A stretch of 64,000 nucleotides of DNA from Actinoplanes aureus (lineage in GTDB: Bacteria > Actinomycetota > Actinomycetes > Mycobacteriales > Micromonosporaceae): assembly GCF_015704865.1 (NCBI RefSeq), contig NZ_JADQTO010000019.1, positions 124,001 to 188,000 on the forward strand, written 5' to 3'. Both the position numbers and the translations under genes were made by a program. Shown one piece after another: positions 1 to 8,602 of the stretch (within the stretch, counting starts at the first letter, position 1; the number at the start of each line of letters is the position of its first letter). The notes under the pieces were generated by a model. It was not told the origin of the DNA. It ran no database searches and was given only the letters and a program-made list of their open reading frames with translations.

Positions 1-1218
1 AAGACCGGCCCGCCCCGGCGGATCGGCGCCGAACTGGAATGGACCACGCACCCCGCCGCCGACCCGTCCGCGTACCTGCGTACTGATCAGCTGGCCACCG
101 CGCTGGGTGAGCACGCACCCCGCTCGCTCGGCAACCCGCACCCCGTGCCACTGCCCGCCGGAGGCACGGTCACCGTCGAACCGGGCGGCCAGGTCGAGAT
201 CTCCTCGGCCCCGGCGGACTCGCTGACCGCCCTGCACGCCGTCGTCACCGCCGACCGCGACACCCTCGCCGAGCTGCTGGCCCGCTCTGGGATCGTCCTC
301 GGTGAGCGCGGGCTCGACCCGTACCGGGCGCCCCGGCGAATTCTCGACACTCCCCGCTACGCCGCCATGGAGCGCGCCTTCGACGATGCCGGGCGCACCA
401 TGATGGGTGCCACGGCCGGACTCCAGGTCTGCCTCGACGGCGGTACGCCGGACCGGTGGGCCGCCCTGCACGAGTGGGGTCCGGCGCTGATCGCCCTCTT
501 CGCCAACTCCCGGTTCCGCGCCGGCCGGGACACCGGCTGGGCGTCCGCGCGGATGGCCGCCTGGTACGGCATCGACCCGCGCCGCACCGCGCCGGTGCCG
601 CTCACCGGCGACCCGGCCGAGACCTGGGCCCGGTACGCGCTGGACGCCCCGCTGCTCTGCGTCCGCCGCGACGGCGACCGGTGGGACGCCCCACCCGGGA
701 CCACGTTCGCCGACTGGATCGAGACCGGTGGCATCGAACGCCGCTGGACCGGTCCGGGCCGGATCAGCGCACGCCGGATCGGTGCCCGGCTGCGCGGCAA
801 GCCGAGGGCCGCCGAGCCGGTCGAGCGCCCACCCACCCTGACCGACCTGGACTACCACCTGAACACCCTCTTCCCGCCGGTACGGCCGCGGGGCTACCTC
901 GAGGTCCGCTACCTGGACACCCAGCCGGCCGGGCAGTGGATCGCTCCGGTCGCGGTGCTGACCGCCCTGCTCGCTGACGAGGCGGTCACCGACCGGGCGC
1001 GAGGGCTCGCCGCCGGGGCCGCCGACCGGTGGCATCCCGCCGCCCGGCACGGGCTGGCCGACCCCGCCGTGCGTACCGCGGCCGCCGGCCTGGCCGATCT
1101 GGCCTGCCGCAATCTGGCCGCCACCGGCCTGCCACACGCCGTCCGCGACACCGTCGCCGACGTCGTCTCCCGTCGCCTGCACGCCGCCGTCTCCGGCCGG
1201 CTGATGAAAACCGCCTGA
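1..1218 (+). CDS. egtA: Glutamate-cysteine ligase EgtA (5' end outside window)
   Basis: EgtA joins glutamate and cysteine to give gamma-glutamylcysteine, the sulfur donor that EgtB uses in ergothioneine synthesis. The reading frame is open from base 1 and already codes for GAELEW, the conserved N-terminal glutamate-binding region of the GCS2-like fold, followed by TVEPGGQVEISSAP. The true start therefore lies upstream of the window, and 405 codons are visible. The stop at 1216 is followed after 15 bases by egtB, with a GAGGAGGG ribosome site between them. The neighbours egtB, egtC and egtD distinguish it from a general glutathione-type ligase. An internal ATG at 145 would remove conserved residues and is rejected as the start. 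Confidence 0.9.
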   Translation, partial: KTGPPRRIGAELEWTTHPAADPSAYLRTDQLATALGEHAPRSLGNPHPVPLPAGGTVTVEPGGQVEISSAPADSLTALHAVVTADRDTLAELLARSGIVLGERGLDPYRAPRRILDTPRYAAMERAFDDAGRTMMGATAGLQVCLDGGTPDRWAALHEWGPALIALFANSRFRAGRDTGWASARMAAWYGIDPRRTAPVPLTGDPAETWARYALDAPLLCVRRDGDRWDAPPGTTFADWIETGGIERRWTGPGRISARRIGARLRGKPRAAEPVERPPTLTDLDYHLNTLFPPVRPRGYLEVRYLDTQPAGQWIAPVAVLTALLADEAVTDRARGLAAGAADRWHPAARHGLADPAVRTAAAGLADLACRNLAATGLPHAVRDTVADVVSRRLHAAVSGRLMKTA

Positions 1219-1233
1219 GGAGGGACCCCGCAC

Positions 1234-2529
1234 ATGACCCAGGACCTGCGGCTCACCATCGCCGCCGAACTGGAACGCACCCGGGCCCGGACAGCGCTGC
1301 TCACCGACGCCGTCGACGACACCGATCTGATCCGCCAGCACTCACCGCTGATGTCCCCGCTGGTCTGGGACCTGGCGCACGTCGGCAACCAGGAGGAACT
1401 CTGGCTGGTCCGGGACGTGGGCGGCCGCGACCCGGTACGCCAGGACATCGACGAGCTGTACGACGCCTTCAAACACGCCCGCCGGGACCGCCCGGCCCTG
1501 CCGCTGCTGGATCCCGGGCAGGCCCGGGCCTATGTCGCCCAGGTCCGCCAGAAGGCCCTGGACGTGCTGGACCGGGTGCGCTTCGAACCGGATCGGCGCC
1601 TGGTCGACAACGGTTTCGCGTTCGGCATGATCGTGCAGCACGAGCAGCAGCACGACGAGACCATGCTGTCCACCCACCAGTTGCGGGCCGGCTCACCGGT
1701 GCTGACCGCGCCCGCGCCGCCACCCTCGGCGGCCCCGGTGACCGGGGAGGTGCTCATCCCCGGCGGCCGATTCGTGATGGGTACGGACACCGACCCGTGG
1801 GCGCTGGACAACGAGCGGCCCGCGCACACCGTCGACGTCCCGGCGTTCCGGATCGACGCCGCGCCGGTCACCAACGCGCAGTACCTGGCCTTCATCGACG
1901 CCGGCGGCTACGACGACCCGCGCTGGTGGAGCCCGCGCGGGTGGGAGCACCGGAACAACGCGGGTCTTCAAGCACCGCTGCACTGGATCCGGGATCCCGG
2001 CGGCTGGCTGTACCGGCGGTTCGGCCGGGTCGAGCCGGTGCGGGGCGACGAGCCGGTGGTGCACGTCTGCTGGTTCGAGGCGGAGGCGTACGCGGCGTGG
2101 GCCGGCAAGCGGCTGCCCACCGAGGCCGAGTGGGAGAAGGCGGCCCGCTGGGATCCGGCGACCGGGCGGTCACGCCGCTTCCCCTGGGGTGACGACCCGC
2201 CCGGTCCCGAACACGCCAACCTGGGACAGCGGCATCTGGCGCCGGCGCCGGTGGGCGCCTACCCGGGCGGCGCCTCCCCGCTCGGCGTGCACCAGCTGAT
2301 CGGTGACGTCTGGGAGTGGGTCTCGTCCGGGTTCGAGGCCTATCCGGGGTTCGCCGCGTTCCCGTACCGGGAGTACTCCGAGGTGTTCTTCGGCGGCGAC
2401 TACCGGGTGCTGCGCGGCGGCTCGTTCGGCACCGACCGGGCCGCCTGCCGGGGCACCTTCCGCAACTGGGACCACCCGATCCGGCGGCAGATCTTCAGCG
2501 GCTTCCGCTGCGCCAAGGACGTCGCCTAG
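1234..2529 (+). CDS. egtB: Hercynine oxygenase EgtB
   Basis: EgtB is the non-haem iron sulfoxide synthase that joins gamma-glutamylcysteine to hercynine with O2. The 431 residues show an N-terminal DinB-type bundle (about 1-150) with the iron ligands His49 (DLAHVG) and His136/His140 (HEQQHDE). A C-terminal formylglycine-enzyme/sulfatase-modifying fold follows (about 165-430), ending in FSGFRCAKD. Length and motifs fit the family. The ATG follows GGAGGGACC at a normal distance. Its TAG stop shares one base with the egtC GTG, so translation is coupled. Confidence 0.95.
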   Translation: MTQDLRLTIAAELERTRARTALLTDAVDDTDLIRQHSPLMSPLVWDLAHVGNQEELWLVRDVGGRDPVRQDIDELYDAFKHARRDRPALPLLDPGQARAYVAQVRQKALDVLDRVRFEPDRRLVDNGFAFGMIVQHEQQHDETMLSTHQLRAGSPVLTAPAPPPSAAPVTGEVLIPGGRFVMGTDTDPWALDNERPAHTVDVPAFRIDAAPVTNAQYLAFIDAGGYDDPRWWSPRGWEHRNNAGLQAPLHWIRDPGGWLYRRFGRVEPVRGDEPVVHVCWFEAEAYAAWAGKRLPTEAEWEKAARWDPATGRSRRFPWGDDPPGPEHANLGQRHLAPAPVGAYPGGASPLGVHQLIGDVWEWVSSGFEAYPGFAAFPYREYSEVFFGGDYRVLRGGSFGTDRAACRGTFRNWDHPIRRQIFSGFRCAKDVA

Positions 2530-3272
2530 TGTGCCGCCACCTCGGTTACCTCGGCTCACCCGTACCCCTATCAGATCTGCTGCTGGACCCACCGCACGCG
2601 CTGGTGAAGCAGGCCTGGGCGCCGCGCGACATGCGCGGCGGAGGCACCATCAACGCCGACGGCTTCGGCGTCGGCTGGTATCCGCCCGGCGCCGAGGCGC
2701 CGGTGCGGTACCGCAGCGCGATGCCGATCTGGACCGACGCGTCGCTGCCCGCGCTCGCGGGCGCGACGTCGGCGGGCGCGCTGCTCGCCGCGGTGCGCTC
2801 GGCGACGGTCGGCCTGCCGGTGGTGGAGACCGCGGCGGCACCGTTCGCGGACGGCCGGTGGCTGTTCAGCCACAACGGCGTGGTGCGTGGCTGGCCGGGC
2901 ACGATCGCCGGCCTGGCCGGCGAGATCCCGGTGGAGGATCTGCTCACGCTGGACGCGCCCACCGACTCGGCGGCCTTATGGGCATTGGTACGCGCGAGGC
3001 TGCGCGCCGGTGAGCCCGCGGCGAAGGCCGTCGCCACCGTGGCCGGCGAGGTCGCCGCCAGCGCACCCGGATCCCGGCTCAACCTGCTGCTCACCGACGG
3101 AACCCAGCTGGTCGCGACCACTCTCGGCCACTCGCTGTCGGTCCGCTCCCGGCGCGACTCGGTGCTCATCGCCTCCGAACCGCTCGACGCCGATCCGTCC
3201 TGGCGGTCGGTACCGGACGGCCGCCTGGTCGTCGCCACCGCCTCCGCGCTTCTCATCGAGGAGATTTCGTGA
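2529..3272 (+). CDS. egtC: Gamma-glutamyl-hercynylcysteine sulfoxide hydrolase EgtC
   Basis: EgtC is a class II glutamine-amidotransferase-like hydrolase that removes glutamate from the EgtB product. The start is GTG at 2529 because it places Cys at position 2 (MCRHLGYLG). That cysteine becomes the N-terminal nucleophile after Met removal; a longer upstream frame would bury it. Further family signatures are GGGTINADGFGVGW and LFSHNGVVRGW. The 247-residue length is usual. Both ends overlap neighbouring genes (TAGTG with egtB, GTGA with egtD), marking tight coupling. Confidence 0.93.
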   Translation: MCRHLGYLGSPVPLSDLLLDPPHALVKQAWAPRDMRGGGTINADGFGVGWYPPGAEAPVRYRSAMPIWTDASLPALAGATSAGALLAAVRSATVGLPVVETAAAPFADGRWLFSHNGVVRGWPGTIAGLAGEIPVEDLLTLDAPTDSAALWALVRARLRAGEPAAKAVATVAGEVAASAPGSRLNLLLTDGTQLVATTLGHSLSVRSRRDSVLIASEPLDADPSWRSVPDGRLVVATASALLIEEIS

Positions 3273-4222
3273 TCAAGCTGATCGACGACCGGGATCTGGC
3301 CCGGTCGCTGCGGACCGACGTGCGTGCCGGTCTGACCGCCGCGCCGAAACAGCTGCCGCCCAAGTACTTCTACGACGCCCGGGGCAGCGAGCTGTTCGAG
3401 GAGATCACCCGCCTGCCGGAGTACTACCCGACCCGTACCGAGCGGGCCATCCTCACCCGGCGCGCGCCGGACATCGCCCGGATCACCGAGGCGAAGACGC
3501 TTGTCGAGCTGGGTTCCGGCTCGTCGGAGAAGACCCGGCTGCTGCTCGACGCCATGCTCGGGCACGGCACGCTCGGGTCGTTCGTGCCGCTCGACGTCTC
3601 GGAGGCCGCGCTGGCGGGTGCCGTCACCGCGCTGAACCACACCTATCCGGGACTGACCGTCAGCGGGGTCGTCGGCGACTTCGTCGAGCACCTGTCGTAC
3701 CTGCCGGAGGGTGACAACCGGGTGGTCGCGTTCCTCGGCGGCACCCTCGGCAACCTGGAGCCGGCCGAGCGGGCCGGATTCCTGGCCGGGCTGCGCGCGG
3801 TGCTGCAGGACGGTGAGTGGCTGCTGCTCGGCGCCGACCTGGTCAAGGACCCGGCGGTGCTGGTCCCGGCGTACGACGACGCGGCCGGGGTGACGGCCGA
3901 CTTCAACCGCAACGTGCTCCGGGTGATCAACCGGGAGCTGGGCGGCGACTTCGACCCGGACGCCTTCGAGCATGTCGCGCTCTGGGACCCGGACCGCGAG
4001 TGGATCGAGATGCGCCTGCGGTCCCGGGCCGCTCAGTCCGCCCGCATCCGGGACCTGGACCTGACGGTCGGGTTCGCGGCGGGGGAGGAGCTGCGTACCG
4101 AGGTCTCGGCGAAGTTCCGCCAGGAGGGACTGGCCGCCGAGCTGGCCGCGGCCGGTCTCACACTACGGCACTGGTGGACCGATCCGCGGAACTGGTTCGG
4201 GGTGGCCCTCGCCCAGGCATGA
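3269..4222 (+). CDS. egtD: L-histidine N-alpha-methyltransferase EgtD
   Basis: EgtD trimethylates histidine to hercynine, the first committed step of the pathway. The 317-residue protein has PPKYFYDARGSELFEEI near the N-terminus and the SAM-binding loop LGSGSSEKT (about 81-89), both characteristic of the family. The GTG start overlaps the egtC stop in a GTGA junction. No egtE beta-lyase follows: the operon ends here with a strong hairpin, so the last C-S cleavage must be encoded elsewhere or done by a general PLP lyase. Confidence 0.94.
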   Translation: MIKLIDDRDLARSLRTDVRAGLTAAPKQLPPKYFYDARGSELFEEITRLPEYYPTRTERAILTRRAPDIARITEAKTLVELGSGSSEKTRLLLDAMLGHGTLGSFVPLDVSEAALAGAVTALNHTYPGLTVSGVVGDFVEHLSYLPEGDNRVVAFLGGTLGNLEPAERAGFLAGLRAVLQDGEWLLLGADLVKDPAVLVPAYDDAAGVTADFNRNVLRVINRELGGDFDPDAFEHVALWDPDREWIEMRLRSRAAQSARIRDLDLTVGFAAGEELRTEVSAKFRQEGLAAELAAAGLTLRHWWTDPRNWFGVALAQA

Positions 4223-4231
4223 ACGCTGACG

Positions 4232-4265
4232 AAGGGGTACGCCGTCCTCCGACGGCGTACCCCTT
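4232..4265 (+). terminator. Hairpin terminator after egtD
   Basis: A perfect 15-bp inverted repeat (AAGGGGTACGCCGTC and its complement) encloses the loop CTCC just after the egtD stop. There is no T tract, which is common for actinomycete terminators. It separates the ergothioneine and arginine operons. Confidence 0.8.
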
Positions 4266-4305
4266 CCGCGTCCGGTGGAATGCGGTTGCCGCGGGGCTCT
4301 GCGAG

Positions 4306-4338
4306 TTGATACGGTCTTCTGCATAGTCATGCGGAGGT
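4306..4338 (+). promoter_or_regulatory. Candidate ARG box and ribosome site before argC
   Basis: TGCAT-AGTC-ATGCG at 4320-4333 matches the arrangement TGCAT-N4-ATGCA in 9 of 10 arm positions, as expected for an ArgR operator. A TTGATA hexamer at 4306 may be the -35. GGAGGT at 4333-4338 is a strong ribosome site for the argC ATG at 4343. The operator assignment rests on pattern and on argR lying in the same operon. Confidence 0.5.
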
Positions 4339-4342
4339 AAGT

Positions 4343-5344
4343 ATGGGAATCCGGGTCGCGGTAGCAGGGGCAAGTGGGTACGCGGGGGGCGAACTGCTCC
4401 GCCTGCTCGCCGGGCACCCCGAGTTCGACCTCGTCACGGCCACAGCACACAGCCAGGCTGGTTCGCCCGTCAGTGCCGTACATCCGCAGTTGGCCGGCCT
4501 GGACCTGACGCTCGGCGCGACCGACGCGGCCACCTTGAGCGGCGCTGACCTGGTGTTCCTCGCCCTCCCGCACGGGCAGTCGGCGGCCGTGGCCGCCCAG
4601 CTCGACGCCGGGGTCAGGGTCGTCGACCTGGGCGCCGACTTCCGGCTGGAGAGCGCCGAGCAGTGGACCCGCTACTACGGCGGCGGCCACGCCGGCACCT
4701 GGACCTACGGGCTGCCGGAGCTGCCCGGCGCGCGGGCGGCGATCGCCGCGGCCGACCGGGTGGCGAACACGGGTTGCTATGCGGCCACCATCACCCTCGC
4801 GCTCGCGCCGTTGATCGCCTCCGGCGTGGCCGACCCGGAGGACGTCGTGGTCGTCGCCTCGTCGGGCACCTCCGGGGCCGGGCGCAACGCCAAGACCCAC
4901 CTGCTGGCCAGCGAGATCATGGGCGACCTGTCGCCCTACAAGGTCGGCGCGCACCAGCACGTCGCGGAGATCAAGCAGGCCACCGGCGCGGCATCGCTGT
5001 CGATGACGCCGATCCTGGCGCCGATGCCGCGCGGCATCCTGGCCACGGTGACCGCGCGCCGGCTCAACGGCGGGGATCCGCGCGAGGCCCTGCTGGCGGC
5101 GTATGCGGACGAGCCGTTCGTGCACGTGCTGCCGGAGGGCACCTGGCCGCACACCGCGGCCACCGCGGGGTCGAACTCGTGCCACCTGCAGGCCACGGTC
5201 GACATCGACTCCGGCCGGATCATCGTGGTCAGCGCGCTGGACAACCTCGGCAAGGGCGCCGCCGGCCAGGCCGTGCAGGTCGCCAACATCATGTTCGGGC
5301 TGCCCGAGACCACGGGCCTGTCGGTGTTCGGAGTTGCGCCGTGA
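4343..5344 (+). CDS. argC: N-acetyl-gamma-glutamyl-phosphate reductase ArgC
   Basis: ArgC reduces N-acetylglutamyl phosphate to the semialdehyde with NADPH in arginine synthesis. The 333-residue protein starts with the Rossmann motif VAVAGASGYAGGELLR and carries the catalytic cysteine in NTGCYAATI (Cys145). The ATG is well supported by GGAGGT five bases upstream. It is the first gene of the operon, and its stop overlaps the argJ GTG (GTGA). Confidence 0.96.
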   Translation: MGIRVAVAGASGYAGGELLRLLAGHPEFDLVTATAHSQAGSPVSAVHPQLAGLDLTLGATDAATLSGADLVFLALPHGQSAAVAAQLDAGVRVVDLGADFRLESAEQWTRYYGGGHAGTWTYGLPELPGARAAIAAADRVANTGCYAATITLALAPLIASGVADPEDVVVVASSGTSGAGRNAKTHLLASEIMGDLSPYKVGAHQHVAEIKQATGAASLSMTPILAPMPRGILATVTARRLNGGDPREALLAAYADEPFVHVLPEGTWPHTAATAGSNSCHLQATVDIDSGRIIVVSALDNLGKGAAGQAVQVANIMFGLPETTGLSVFGVAP

Positions 5345-6513
5345 CTGTCACCCATCCGAAGGGTTTCCGGGCCTCCGGGGTCGCCGCCGGGCTCAAGACC
5401 AGCGGCAACGCCGACGTCGCCCTGGTCGTCAACGACGGGCCGGACTTCACCGCGGCCGGTGTCTTCACCGCCAACCGGGTCAAGGCCGCGCCGGTGCTCT
5501 GGAGCGAGCAGGTGCTCAAGGGCGGTGTGATCCGCGCGGTCGTGCTCAACTCCGGCGGCGCGAACGCCTGCACCGGCTCGCAGGGTTTCCGGGACACCCA
5601 CGCCACCGCCGAGCACACCGCGGCCGCGCTGCGTACCGGCGGGAAGCCGATGATGATCGGCGCCGGTGACGTGGCGGTCTGCTCGACCGGCCTGATCGGC
5701 GAGCTGCTGCCGATGGACAGGCTGCTGCCGGGTGTGAAGGCGGCCGCGAAGGCGCTCGCCGGCGACGGCGGCACCAGGGCGGCCGAGGCGATCATGACCA
5801 CCGACACGGTGCCGAAGAACGCGGTCGCCCAGCGCGGCGGCTGGTCGGTCGGCGGGATCGCGAAGGGCGCGGGCATGCTCGCTCCGGCGCTGGCCACCAT
5901 GCTCGTGGTGATCACCACGGACGCGTCAGCCGACAACGAGACCCTCGACGCGGCACTGCGCGCGGCCACCCGGGTCACCTTCGACCGGATCGACGCGGAC
6001 GGCTGCATGTCCACCAACGACACCGTGCTGCTGCTCGCCAGCGGCGCCTCCGACGCGCAGCCGACGCTCGCCGAGCTGACCGACGCGGTCACCGAGGTCT
6101 GCCACGACCTGGCCCAGCAGCTGATCGGCGACGCCGAGGGCGCCACCAAGCACATCGCCATCGAGGTGATGGGCGCGGCGAGCGAGGCGGACGCGGTGCA
6201 GGTGGGGCGGACGGTCGCCGGCAACAACCTGGTGAAGACGGCGTTCTTCGGCAACGACCCGAACTGGGGGCGGATCCTCGCCGCGGTCGGCACCACGAGC
6301 GCGGCCTTCGAGCCGGACCGGATCGACGTGGCGATCAACGGCGTCTGGATCTGCAAGAACGGCGCGGCCGCCGAGGACCGCAACAAGGTCGACCTCACCG
6401 GGCGGGACGTCAAGGTCACGGTGAACCTGCACGAGGGTGAGATGAGCGCGACGATCTGGACCACCGATCTGTCCCACGGGTACGTCCACGAGAACTCGGC
6501 GTACTCCTCGTGA
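5341..6513 (+). CDS. argJ: Ornithine acetyltransferase / N-acetylglutamate synthase ArgJ
   Basis: ArgJ moves the acetyl group from N-acetylornithine to glutamate, so arginine synthesis runs as a cycle. The 390-residue precursor cleaves itself: KGAGMLAP is followed by ALA-TML, placing the cut between Ala185 and nucleophile Thr186. The cleavage context reads PALATML, where PNMATML is more common. The GTG start overlaps the argC stop and the stop overlaps the argB GTG. Whether the enzyme is mono- or bifunctional cannot be read from sequence alone. Confidence 0.95.
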   Translation: MTVTHPKGFRASGVAAGLKTSGNADVALVVNDGPDFTAAGVFTANRVKAAPVLWSEQVLKGGVIRAVVLNSGGANACTGSQGFRDTHATAEHTAAALRTGGKPMMIGAGDVAVCSTGLIGELLPMDRLLPGVKAAAKALAGDGGTRAAEAIMTTDTVPKNAVAQRGGWSVGGIAKGAGMLAPALATMLVVITTDASADNETLDAALRAATRVTFDRIDADGCMSTNDTVLLLASGASDAQPTLAELTDAVTEVCHDLAQQLIGDAEGATKHIAIEVMGAASEADAVQVGRTVAGNNLVKTAFFGNDPNWGRILAAVGTTSAAFEPDRIDVAINGVWICKNGAAAEDRNKVDLTGRDVKVTVNLHEGEMSATIWTTDLSHGYVHENSAYSS

Positions 6514-7454
6514 AAGCGCAACAGAAGGCCGAGATCCTGATCGAGGCGCTGCCCTGGCTGGAGCGTTTCCACGGCAGCACCATCGTGATCAAGTACGGCG
6601 GCAACGCGATGATCGACCCGGCGCTTCAGGAGGCGTTCGCGGCCGACATGGTCTTCCTGCGGCTGGTCGGCATCAAGCCGGTCGTGGTGCACGGCGGCGG
6701 CCCGCAGATCAGCCGCATGCTGGGCCGGCTCGGTATCGAGAGCGAGTTCCGCGGCGGCCTGCGGGTCACCACCCCGGAGGCCATGGACGTGGTCCGGATG
6801 GTGCTGGTCGGGCAGGTCGGCCGGGAGCTGGTCGGGCTGATCAACCAGCACGGCCCGTACGCGGTCGGCCTCTCCGGTGAGGACGCCGGCCTGTTCACCG
6901 CGGTCCGCCGGCAGGCCGTGATCGACGGCGAACCGGTCGACATCGGCCAGGTCGGCGACGTGGACCAGGTGAACACCTCGGCCGTGGACGACCTGATCGC
7001 GGCCGGCCGGATTCCGGTGATCGCGACCGTGGCACCGGACGCCGACGGGGTGCTGCACAACGTCAACGCGGACACCGCCGCCTCGGCCCTGGCCGTCGCG
7101 CTCGGCGCCCGCAAGCTCGTCGTCCTCACCGACGTGCCCGGCCTCTACACGAACTGGCCGGACCGGGACTCGCTGACCTCGGAGATCGACGCCGACGCAC
7201 TGGAGAAACTGCTGCCCGGCCTGGAGTCCGGGATGGCACCCAAGATGGAGGCCTGCCTGCGTGCCGTCCGTGGCGGGGTGCCCGCCGCGCACGTCGTCGA
7301 CGGCCGGGTCGGCCACTCGACTCTGCTCGAAGTCTTCACGGAAGAAGGATTCGGAACGATGGTAGTCCCTGCCATTCGCGAGCTTGCGAGCGAATCGATG
7401 GGTTCAGTGCCGGACTCATGTCGATGCCGGAGCGAAGCGGAGGTGTCGGCATGA
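6510..7454 (+). CDS. argB: Acetylglutamate kinase ArgB with an extended C-terminus
   Basis: ArgB phosphorylates N-acetylglutamate and is usually the arginine-inhibited step. The N-terminus shows VIKYGGNAM and VVVHGGGPQI, the phosphate-binding loops of the amino-acid kinase fold. The usual family end (FGTMVVP) is reached near residue 287. About 25 more residues follow, coded by repeat-like DNA (7374-7452), making 314 residues in all. The GTG start overlaps argJ and the stop overlaps the argD ATG (ATGA). The tail looks like an insertion rather than a functional domain. Confidence 0.94.
   Translation: MKAQQKAEILIEALPWLERFHGSTIVIKYGGNAMIDPALQEAFAADMVFLRLVGIKPVVVHGGGPQISRMLGRLGIESEFRGGLRVTTPEAMDVVRMVLVGQVGRELVGLINQHGPYAVGLSGEDAGLFTAVRRQAVIDGEPVDIGQVGDVDQVNTSAVDDLIAAGRIPVIATVAPDADGVLHNVNADTAASALAVALGARKLVVLTDVPGLYTNWPDRDSLTSEIDADALEKLLPGLESGMAPKMEACLRAVRGGVPAAHVVDGRVGHSTLLEVFTEEGFGTMVVPAIRELASESMGSVPDSCRCRSEAEVSA
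7374..7452. repeat. Repeat-like insertion at the 3' end of argB
   Basis: Two short inverted repeats sit in the last 80 bases of argB: ATTCGC (7374-7379) with GCGAAT (7390-7395), and ATGCCG (7424-7429) with CGGCAT (7447-7452). TGCCGGA also occurs twice. The second pair overlaps the argD start codon. The stretch codes for the non-conserved ArgB tail and resembles REP-type intergenic elements, but no second copy was found in this window. Confidence 0.4.
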
Positions 7455-8602
7455 GCCTCGTCGATCGGTGGCAGGCGTCCATGATGAACAACTACGGCAC
7501 CCCGGCGATCGGCGTGGTGCGTGGCGAGGGCGCGGTGCTGACCGCTGAGGACGGCAAGCAGTACGTCGACTTCCTCGGAGGCATCGCGGTCAACGCTCTC
7601 GGCCACGCCCACCCCGCCGTGGTCGCCGCGGTGACACAGCAGATCCAGCAGCTGGGTCACGTCTCCAACCTGTACATCTCCGAGCCGCCGGTGGCCCTCG
7701 CCGACCTGCTGCTCGCGCTCGCCGGCCGGTCCGGGCGGGTGCTGTTCTGCAACTCGGGCGCCGAGGCCAACGAGGCCGCCTTCAAGATCTCCCGGTTGAC
7801 CGGCCGCACCCATGTCGTGGCCACTGACGGCGCCTTCCACGGCCGGACCATGGGCGCCCTGGCCCTGACCGGGCAGCCGTCGAAGGCCGATCCGTTCCGG
7901 CCGCTTCCGGGCGATGTCACCCATGTCCCGTTCGGCGATGTCGAGGCTCTCGAAGCCGCGGTGACGACCGAGACCGCGATGGTCATCCTGGAGCCGATCC
8001 AGGGGGAGAACGGCGTGGTCGTCCCACCCCCGGGATATCTGGCGGCGGCCCGCTCCATCTGCGACCGGTCCGGGACCCTGCTCGTGCTCGACGAGGTGCA
8101 GACCGGCATCGGGCGTACCGGGCATTGGTTCCACCACCAGGGCGAGGGCGTCGAGCCGGACATCATCACCCTGGCCAAGGGCCTCGGCGGCGGCCTGCCG
8201 CTGGGCGCCTGCATCGCCTTCGGCGCGACCGCCGACCTGCTGACGCCCGGTTCGCACGGCACCACCTTCGGCGGCAACCCGGTCTCCTGCGCGGCCGGCC
8301 TCGCGGTGATCCGCACGATCGCCAACGAGGGCCTGCTCGACCACGTGAAGCGGGTCGGCGAGCAGCTGCGCCGCGGCCTCGAGGGCCTGAACCACCCCCT
8401 GGTCAGCCACGTACGCGGCGCCGGCCTGCTGCTCGGCGTCGTGCTCACCCAGCCGGTCTCCGCCGAGATCGCCGCGAAGCTGCGCGACGCCGGCTTCCTG
8501 GTCAACCCGGCCAAGCCGGACGTGATCCGGCTGGCCCCGCCCCTGATCATCTCCTCCGATCAGGCCGATGCCCTGATCGCTGCCCTGGACGGTATCCGGT
8601 GA
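7451..8602 (+). CDS. argD: Acetylornithine aminotransferase ArgD
   Basis: ArgD is a class III PLP aminotransferase that converts N-acetylglutamate semialdehyde to N-acetylornithine. The 383 residues include NSGAEANEAAFK, LDEVQTGIGRTG and the PLP lysine in ITLAKGLGGG. The start at 7451 is chosen because it forms an ATGA overlap with the argB stop and gives the usual MSLVDRW beginning. A frame start at 7418 would add 11 unlikely residues. Confidence 0.95.
   Translation: MSLVDRWQASMMNNYGTPAIGVVRGEGAVLTAEDGKQYVDFLGGIAVNALGHAHPAVVAAVTQQIQQLGHVSNLYISEPPVALADLLLALAGRSGRVLFCNSGAEANEAAFKISRLTGRTHVVATDGAFHGRTMGALALTGQPSKADPFRPLPGDVTHVPFGDVEALEAAVTTETAMVILEPIQGENGVVVPPPGYLAAARSICDRSGTLLVLDEVQTGIGRTGHWFHHQGEGVEPDIITLAKGLGGGLPLGACIAFGATADLLTPGSHGTTFGGNPVSCAAGLAVIRTIANEGLLDHVKRVGEQLRRGLEGLNHPLVSHVRGAGLLLGVVLTQPVSAEIAAKLRDAGFLVNPAKPDVIRLAPPLIISSDQADALIAALDGIR

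Noticed and set aside
7418..7450. Upstream start for argD
   Set aside because: It would add residues coded by the repeat-like DNA; the ATGA overlap at 7451 and family alignment favour the shorter form.
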